Positions 59,320-64,000 of a DNA stretch of 64,000 bases are shown piece after piece. The stretch is from contig CAYMEX010000004.1 in the NCBI GenBank assembly GCA_964389525.1, forward strand, positions 1-64,000, written 5' to 3'. Every line of letters starts with the position of its first letter. The first letter of the stretch is position 1. The stretch is from JAFLTL01 sp964389525. GTDB taxonomy: Bacteria; Bacteroidota; Bacteroidia; Bacteroidales; Muribaculaceae. A model generated the notes under the pieces. The model made no database searches. It was given only the letters and a program-made list of their open reading frames with translations, and was not told the origin of the DNA. Made by a program: the position numbers and the translations under genes.

Positions 59320-59329
59320 CCCCCCCCCC
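59320..59329 (-). repeat. G10 homopolymer upstream of lipoprotein start
   Basis: Ten consecutive C on the plus strand, G on the coding strand, 9 bases before ATG 59310. Its position at the usual ribosome-binding-site distance makes length changes likely to affect expression. Confidence 0.9.
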
Positions 59330-59518
59330 GTTGACTCTGACAGGGAGTACGTAATTTAATATTGAGAAACGTGAGTCACATGCTGTCTGCTACAATCTCA
59401 CCGACTGAGCCGTCGAAGCATCGTTTCTTTTTTAATTGGTTTATTTCACAGATAGATCCTTATCTACAGGGGCGCAAAATAAGCATTCTCCGGCTTATAC
59501 ACAACATTTTTTTATAAA

Positions 59519-59917
59519 TCACATTACACCGAGCAGCTCAACCTCAAATATAAGAGTCGATCCACCCGGTATGCCGGGCTGGCTGATACGCCCGTAACCC
59601 TGTTCGGCAGGTATATACAGCTCCCACTTGTCGCCTACATGCATCTGCTGTAGTCCGATGATCCATCCCGGTATCAGTTCGCGCAGCCTGAATGCCGGAG
59701 CGACACCGCCACGGCTACTGTCAAACGTCTTGCCGTTTATGGTCTTGCCGGTGTAATGCACGCTGACCACACTTCCGCGGTTGGGCGATGCACCCTTACC
59801 GTTACCTTGCTTTACGACCTTGTACAGCACCCCTTTGTCGAGCGGCTTCACACCCGGTTCCTTAGCCTTCGCTGCAAGCCACTCCCTATTTTTCTCTATA
59901 TATTCCTGTTTTGCCAT
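59519..59917 (-). CDS. FKBP-type peptidyl-prolyl isomerase
   Basis: A 132-residue FKBP without a signal peptide, so cytosolic. VVSVHYTGKTINGKTFDSSRGGVAPAFRLRELIPGWIIGLQQMHVGDKWELYIPAEQGYG carries the active-site Tyr, Asp, Phe and Trp positions, ending in STLIFEVELLGVM. It catalyses cis-trans proline isomerisation. A CAAAGATA box (plus 59942-59949) upstream is a likely -7 element on the minus strand. Confidence 0.92.
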   Translation of the reverse strand: MAKQEYIEKNREWLAAKAKEPGVKPLDKGVLYKVVKQGNGKGASPNRGSVVSVHYTGKTINGKTFDSSRGGVAPAFRLRELIPGWIIGLQQMHVGDKWELYIPAEQGYGRISQPGIPGGSTLIFEVELLGVM

Positions 59918-60014
59918 AATATATCAATACCGTTTTATCATCAAAGATACAACATACTCTAAATTAATCACTATCTTCGCGATGATAATATAATCATAAA
60001 CCATCAGACACATG

Positions 60015-60021
60015 TTTTTTT
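60015..60021 (+). repeat. T7 run right after an ATG at the 5' end of the GH43 gene
   Basis: ATG (60012-60014) is followed by seven T and then GCCAAGATACGAAAA. With six T the ATG would be in frame with the GH43 gene, giving a better signal peptide (MFFAKIRKVFTILL). With seven T the in-frame start is GTG 60037. Confidence 0.85.
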
Positions 60022-60036
60022 GCCAAGATACGAAAA

Positions 60037-61047
60037 GTGTTCACCATTTTACTGACGGCCATATCTTTATTCACACTATATGGATGCGACAGCAAGCCGG
60101 CGGAGACCTACACCAACCCACTGAGGACCACCGACGGCGACACGCTGCACATAGCCGATCCGTTTGTATATCGTCATGAAGGCACTTATTTCCTGACAGG
60201 AACTACCGGAAACGACAGCTTCGATTACTACACATCGCCCGACATGGTGACGTGGACATTCGGCGGAAGCCTATATAAACGACCGGAAGAACATTTCGGC
60301 ACCGACTGCTTCTGGGCACCGGAAATAAAATACTACAACGGACAATTCTACATGACATACAGTTGCGCCGACCCGGAGCGCGGGATTCTGCTTACATGCC
60401 TGGCTGTCAGCGATAAGCCCGAAGGGCCGTTCCGCGATTTATACACTCCATGGTTCGCACCCGAGTACTCCGCAATAGACTGCCATATATTTGTCGACGA
60501 CGACACGACGCCATATCTGTACTATTCATGCAACGGGCACCGCGATGGATACGCGTTCGGCGAGATCTATGCCGTGCGCCTGAAAGCCGACCTTTCGGAA
60601 TTTGACGGCGAACCTCAGCTCATACTGAAGGCCTCACAGCCATGGGAACTGGTAAAAAGCGACATAAACCGATGCAACGAGGGGCCATTTGTCTTCAGAA
60701 ACGGCAATACCTATTACATGACATATTCTGCTAACGACACCGGATATGAACACTATGGAGTAGGGGTCGCGACTGCGTCATCACCGCTTGGGCCATGGGA
60801 GAAATACGACGACAATCCGCTCATGACAACCGACCTCGATGCCGGGGTATCCTCTCCGGGACACAACTCGATTATCGACTCTCCCGACGGCAAGGAAATG
60901 TTCATCGTATATCACCGCCATGCCGATCCGCTCGGCCAGCGTCCGTCGTGGGATCGTGTACTGTGCATAGACCGCATCTACATCGAAAAAGACGGACGTC
61001 TCAGAATTAAGGGACCCACATCCACACCACAACAGTCACCTGAATAG
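60037..61047 (+). CDS. GH43 family glycoside hydrolase (lipoprotein)
   Basis: About 336 residues with a lipoprotein signal (LLTAISLFTLYGC). Catalytic residues of the five-bladed GH43 propeller are placed at DTLHIADPFVYRHEG (Asp, base), YSAIDCHIFVDDD (Asp, pKa modulator) and NRCNEGPFVFRNGN (Glu, acid). Probably removes arabinofuranosyl, xylosyl or galactosyl groups; subfamily unclear. GTG 60037 is the in-frame start of the given sequence. An ATG at 60012 would be in frame if the T7 run were T6. Confidence 0.85.
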   Translation: MFTILLTAISLFTLYGCDSKPAETYTNPLRTTDGDTLHIADPFVYRHEGTYFLTGTTGNDSFDYYTSPDMVTWTFGGSLYKRPEEHFGTDCFWAPEIKYYNGQFYMTYSCADPERGILLTCLAVSDKPEGPFRDLYTPWFAPEYSAIDCHIFVDDDTTPYLYYSCNGHRDGYAFGEIYAVRLKADLSEFDGEPQLILKASQPWELVKSDINRCNEGPFVFRNGNTYYMTYSANDTGYEHYGVGVATASSPLGPWEKYDDNPLMTTDLDAGVSSPGHNSIIDSPDGKEMFIVYHRHADPLGQRPSWDRVLCIDRIYIEKDGRLRIKGPTSTPQQSPE

Positions 61048-61098
61048 ACCCGCTGACCGATTTTGGCTGAACGGCAACCGCGTCATGCCTATACAGCC

Positions 61099-61148
61099 GA
61101 GGCTGCGCCCGACAGATAACCGTCGCTACGCAGCCTCACATTTTTTTC
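61099..61148 (+). terminator. Terminator after GH43 gene
   Basis: A 9-bp stem (GAGGCTGCG / CGCAGCCTC) with a 21-nt loop, followed by ACATTTTTTTC, 51 bases after the GH43 stop. It lies between convergent genes. Confidence 0.75.
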
Positions 61149-61168
61149 TGGGCACACAGCCCTGTTTC

Positions 61169-63739
61169 TTACATTTCGACAGGCGATGGAGGTGGAGGCA
61201 CCACATTCCATGTTATCTCGCCCTTCTCGCTGTCATAGTCAAGATTGATCGTGTCTCCCGCGCTCAGCTTCTCATCCATGATCATATCGGCGAGAGCGTC
61301 TTCGATATACTTCTGCACCGCGCGTTTCAGCGGACGGGCACCGTATTGCGGATCATACCCCTTCTCGGCGATGAAATCCTTGGCAGCCTGCGTCATCTCG
61401 ATACCGTAACCGAGATTGGCGATGCGACGGTAGAAGCCACGCAGCTCGATGTCGATGATCTTGTGGATCGCCTCCTTGTCGAGCGAGTCAAACATGATTA
61501 TATCGTCCAGTCGGTTGAGGAACTCAGGCGAAAAAGCCTTGTTCAGAGCCTTTGTGAGCACACCGTGATTATACTCCTTGTCGGTCTCGCGGGTGTGGAA
61601 TCCCACGCCCGATCCGAAGTCTTTTAGCTGACGTGTACCGATATTCGACGTCATTATTATCAGCGTGTTCTTGAAGTCTATGCGGCGCCCGAGGCTGTCG
61701 GTCAGTCGTCCCTCGTCCATCACCTGCAGAAGCAGATTGAACACATCGGGATGCGCTTTCTCGATCTCGTCGAGAAGAACCACGCTGTATGGACGTCGGC
61801 GCACCTTTTCAGTCAGCTGTCCCCCCTCTTCGTAACCGACATATCCCGGAGGCGCGCCTACCAGACGGCTCACGGTGAACTTCTCCATGTATTCGCTCAT
61901 GTCGACCCTGATCAGCGTGTCGGCCGAGTCAAACAGATATTCGGCCAGTTTCTTGGCAAGATGGGTCTTGCCCACGCCGGTCGGTCCGAGAAACATAAAT
62001 GTGCCGATCGGTTTGTTGGGATCTTTAAGTCCGAGGCGGTTACGCTGTATTGCCTTGACAATTTTCCCGATAGCCGCATCCTGTCCCACGATCTCGCGTT
62101 TCAGGGCCGGAGCCATCTCGCGCAGACGCGCCCCTTCGGCCTGAGCCACACGCTGCACAGGCACGCCGGTCATCATGGCAACGACCTCGGCCACCTGCTC
62201 CTCATCGACTGTCACACGGTCTTTCTCAAGCTCCTTGTTCCAGCGGTCCTGAGCGGCTTCGAGCGCACGCTTCAGCTCATTCACGCGGTCGCGGCATGCA
62301 GCGGCCTTCTCGAAGTTCTGTTCCTCGGCGGCCTTACGCTTCTCCTCATCCACATTGGCGATCTCGGTCTCAATGGCCTCGATCTCTGTAGGCACCGACA
62401 TATTCGTGATATGGGCGCGGGCTCCGGCCTCGTCCATAGCGTCGATAGCCTTGTCGGGGAAATTACGGTCGGCCACATAGCGTTCGGTAAGTGTCACGCA
62501 GGCTTTCAGTGCCGCTTCCGTGTAATTCACATTGTGGTGAGCCTCATACTTCTCTTTGATATTGTTGAGTATCACCATTGTGTCGGCTGCCGACGTCGGC
62601 TCAACCATCACCTTCTGAAATCGGCGCTCAAGCGCACCGTCCTTCTCGATATTCTTGCGGTACTCGTCGAGCGTCGTGGCACCGATACACTGTATCTCGC
62701 CGCGGGCAAGAGCCGGTTTAAGCAGGTTGGCGGCATCCATCGACCCCGACGTGTTTCCGGCACCTACGATCGTGTGTATCTCGTCGATAAAAAGTATGAC
62801 ATTGTCATTCTTGGCAAGCTCATCGAGTATCGCCTTTATGCGCTCCTCAAACTGGCCGCGGTATTTCGTACCGGCCACCACCGACGCCATGTCGAGCGAG
62901 ATCAGCCGTTTGTCGAAAAGCAGCCGCGACACACGCCGCTCCACGATACGCAGGGCAAGACCCTCGACTATCGCACTCTTGCCCACTCCCGGCTCGCCTA
63001 TGAGCACCGGATTGTTCTTCTTGCGGCGGCTGAGTATCTGCGCCAGACGCTCTATCTCGTTCTCACGACCGACGACCGGATCAAGACGCCCCTCTTCGGC
63101 CGCACGTGTCATGTCATTGCCGTAACGATCGAGAGCCGGTGTGTCACCCTTGCGTTTGGCGCCTCCCTTGTTCCCAGACTGCGGAGTGGTACGCCGGGGC
63201 GAACCGTCCACATTGCTCGACGAGGGCGGGAACTCGCCATCCTCGTCATCTATCATGTCATCCTCCTCGTCAGCACGGCTGTCGGGCTGCGACATGCCGT
63301 TCAGATCGCGCAAGGCATCCGACAGGCGCTTGTATGTCACATCGACGGCCTTGAACGGAGTCATAAAGTCCATTGCCACGACCTCCGAGTTATGGAATAC
63401 CGCAAGCAGAAGATGCTCCACATCAATCACATCGCTGCCGGCCAGACGCGACTCCAGCGCACTGAGTTTCACTATGCGGTTGGCGATATCGCTCACCGAT
63501 ATCTCGCGCACCGACTCGCCGTCTTTGTCAAACAGCATACCGTCGAGAGTCTCGAGAAGCTGATAAGCCGAGACACCGTCTGCGGCCTTCTCTATCATTC
63601 TGAACGGACGTCCCTGTGTGTCACGCATCAGTGCCAGAAGAAAATGCGATGGCCCGACAAGACGGTTATTATGTCTTATCGCCTCGCGCTGAGACTCTTC
63701 AAGCACTCTCTTAAACTGATCTGTATATATCGTGTTCAT
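61169..63739 (-). CDS. clpC: ATP-dependent Clp protease ATP-binding subunit ClpC
   Basis: An 856-residue AAA+ unfoldase. Clp_N repeats (about 1-150), an acidic linker (about 155-200), AAA-1 with GEPGVGKSA and LFIDEIHT, a UVR-like middle segment (KAAEEQNFEKAAACRDRV), AAA-2 with GPTGVGKTH and VLLDEIEKAHPDV, and a C-terminal small domain. SGVGFHTRE matches the IGF-type loop that docks ClpP. The UVR segment and shorter middle domain distinguish it from ClpB. Normal length. Confidence 0.95.
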   Translation of the reverse strand: MNTIYTDQFKRVLEESQREAIRHNNRLVGPSHFLLALMRDTQGRPFRMIEKAADGVSAYQLLETLDGMLFDKDGESVREISVSDIANRIVKLSALESRLAGSDVIDVEHLLLAVFHNSEVVAMDFMTPFKAVDVTYKRLSDALRDLNGMSQPDSRADEEDDMIDDEDGEFPPSSSNVDGSPRRTTPQSGNKGGAKRKGDTPALDRYGNDMTRAAEEGRLDPVVGRENEIERLAQILSRRKKNNPVLIGEPGVGKSAIVEGLALRIVERRVSRLLFDKRLISLDMASVVAGTKYRGQFEERIKAILDELAKNDNVILFIDEIHTIVGAGNTSGSMDAANLLKPALARGEIQCIGATTLDEYRKNIEKDGALERRFQKVMVEPTSAADTMVILNNIKEKYEAHHNVNYTEAALKACVTLTERYVADRNFPDKAIDAMDEAGARAHITNMSVPTEIEAIETEIANVDEEKRKAAEEQNFEKAAACRDRVNELKRALEAAQDRWNKELEKDRVTVDEEQVAEVVAMMTGVPVQRVAQAEGARLREMAPALKREIVGQDAAIGKIVKAIQRNRLGLKDPNKPIGTFMFLGPTGVGKTHLAKKLAEYLFDSADTLIRVDMSEYMEKFTVSRLVGAPPGYVGYEEGGQLTEKVRRRPYSVVLLDEIEKAHPDVFNLLLQVMDEGRLTDSLGRRIDFKNTLIIMTSNIGTRQLKDFGSGVGFHTRETDKEYNHGVLTKALNKAFSPEFLNRLDDIIMFDSLDKEAIHKIIDIELRGFYRRIANLGYGIEMTQAAKDFIAEKGYDPQYGARPLKRAVQKYIEDALADMIMDEKLSAGDTINLDYDSEKGEITWNVVPPPPSPVEM

Positions 63740-63881
63740 TTGTTTCCTTTCCTGTCTGCCGTGACGGAAGCAGTCTGTGCTGACTCTTGCGTCGGGCAGC
63801 TTACACTTTTTATAACAAGAACCATGCCAAAGACTCTTAGGTTCTTCGCATTTTTCATTTTTTTATGTTTAATTTTGAGCC

Positions 63882-64000
63882 ATGAAACTCACAAGACTTT
63901 TCATCTGCATATACTTTGCACTTTTCTGTGGCATAATCGCATCAGCCGAGACACGGCTACCCGCTCTACCCGAAGGCATGACAGATCCTGCCCGACGCGC
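63882..64000 (+). CDS. Partial secreted protein at window end
   Basis: The first 39 codons of a plus-strand gene running off the window: MKLTRLFICIYFALFCGIIASAE is a signal peptide, followed by TRLPALPEGMTDPARRA. Too short to assign a family. It is divergent from clpC. Confidence 0.6.
   Translation, partial: MKLTRLFICIYFALFCGIIASAETRLPALPEGMTDPARR

Overview
The window looks like a chromosome segment of a gut Bacteroidales bacterium, most likely Muribaculaceae or a close relative. The support is the gene content (UpxY-type antiterminator, GLPGLI protein, HmuRSTUV-type haem operon, PepSY and calycin-like proteins, TonB receptors with CarboxypepD_reg domains) and Bacteroidetes-type promoters (TTTG, about 19 bp, TAnnTTTG), with little use of Shine-Dalgarno sequences. 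The taxonomic call is inference. I see no rRNA, tRNA, CRISPR array, transposase or phage gene.

Layout. 0.2-2.5 kb (minus): an ECF sigma factor, a membrane-anchored probable anti-sigma protein, a DUF6108-like protein and an outer-membrane barrel. 2.7-12.9 kb (plus): a seven-gene haem/tetrapyrrole uptake operon (PepSY membrane protein, calycin-like lipoprotein, HmuR, CobN-like HmuS, HmuT, HmuU, HmuV) in which hmuS is split by a one-base frameshift. 12.9-13.8 kb: a non-coding mosaic of short hairpins. 13.8-14.8 kb: a degenerate SDR protein. 15.1-34.0 kb (minus): an AT-rich capsule/exopolysaccharide locus led by an UpxY antiterminator, with Wzx flippase, aminotransferase, four ATP-grasp proteins, an epimerase, several glycosyltransferases, a GH43/GH32-like lipoprotein, UDP-galactopyranose mutase, Wzy polymerase and a frameshifted last glycosyltransferase.

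34.3-40.8 kb (minus): thiamine genes. A TPP riboswitch leads thiS, a TenI-ThiE fusion, thiG, thiH and thiF, followed by a second cluster of methyltransferase, tenA and thiD. 40.9-45.4 kb: a DUF488 gene, an inserted small lipoprotein gene flanked by about 165-bp direct repeats of the native gene junction, then an outer-membrane barrel and GLPGLI pair. 45.6-48.6 kb (plus): histidine kinase, response regulator and a surface protein. 48.6-53.7 kb (minus): meaB, mutS, rlmH and a carbamoylputrescine amidase-like gene, driven from one consensus promoter. 53.8-55 kb: a TlpA-type thioredoxin, then three tandem copies of a 270-bp hairpin-rich repeat. 56-64 kb: a second ECF sigma operon, proC, two lipoproteins, an FKBP, a GH43 hydrolase, clpC and the start of one more secreted protein.

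The most unusual features are the hairpin mosaics with GNA triloops, the capsule locus with four ATP-grasp enzymes (one carrying a G9 tract), the Campbell-like repeat-flanked lipoprotein insertion, the split hmuS, and several frameshifts or length-sensitive homopolymers that are either phase-variation sites or assembly errors.
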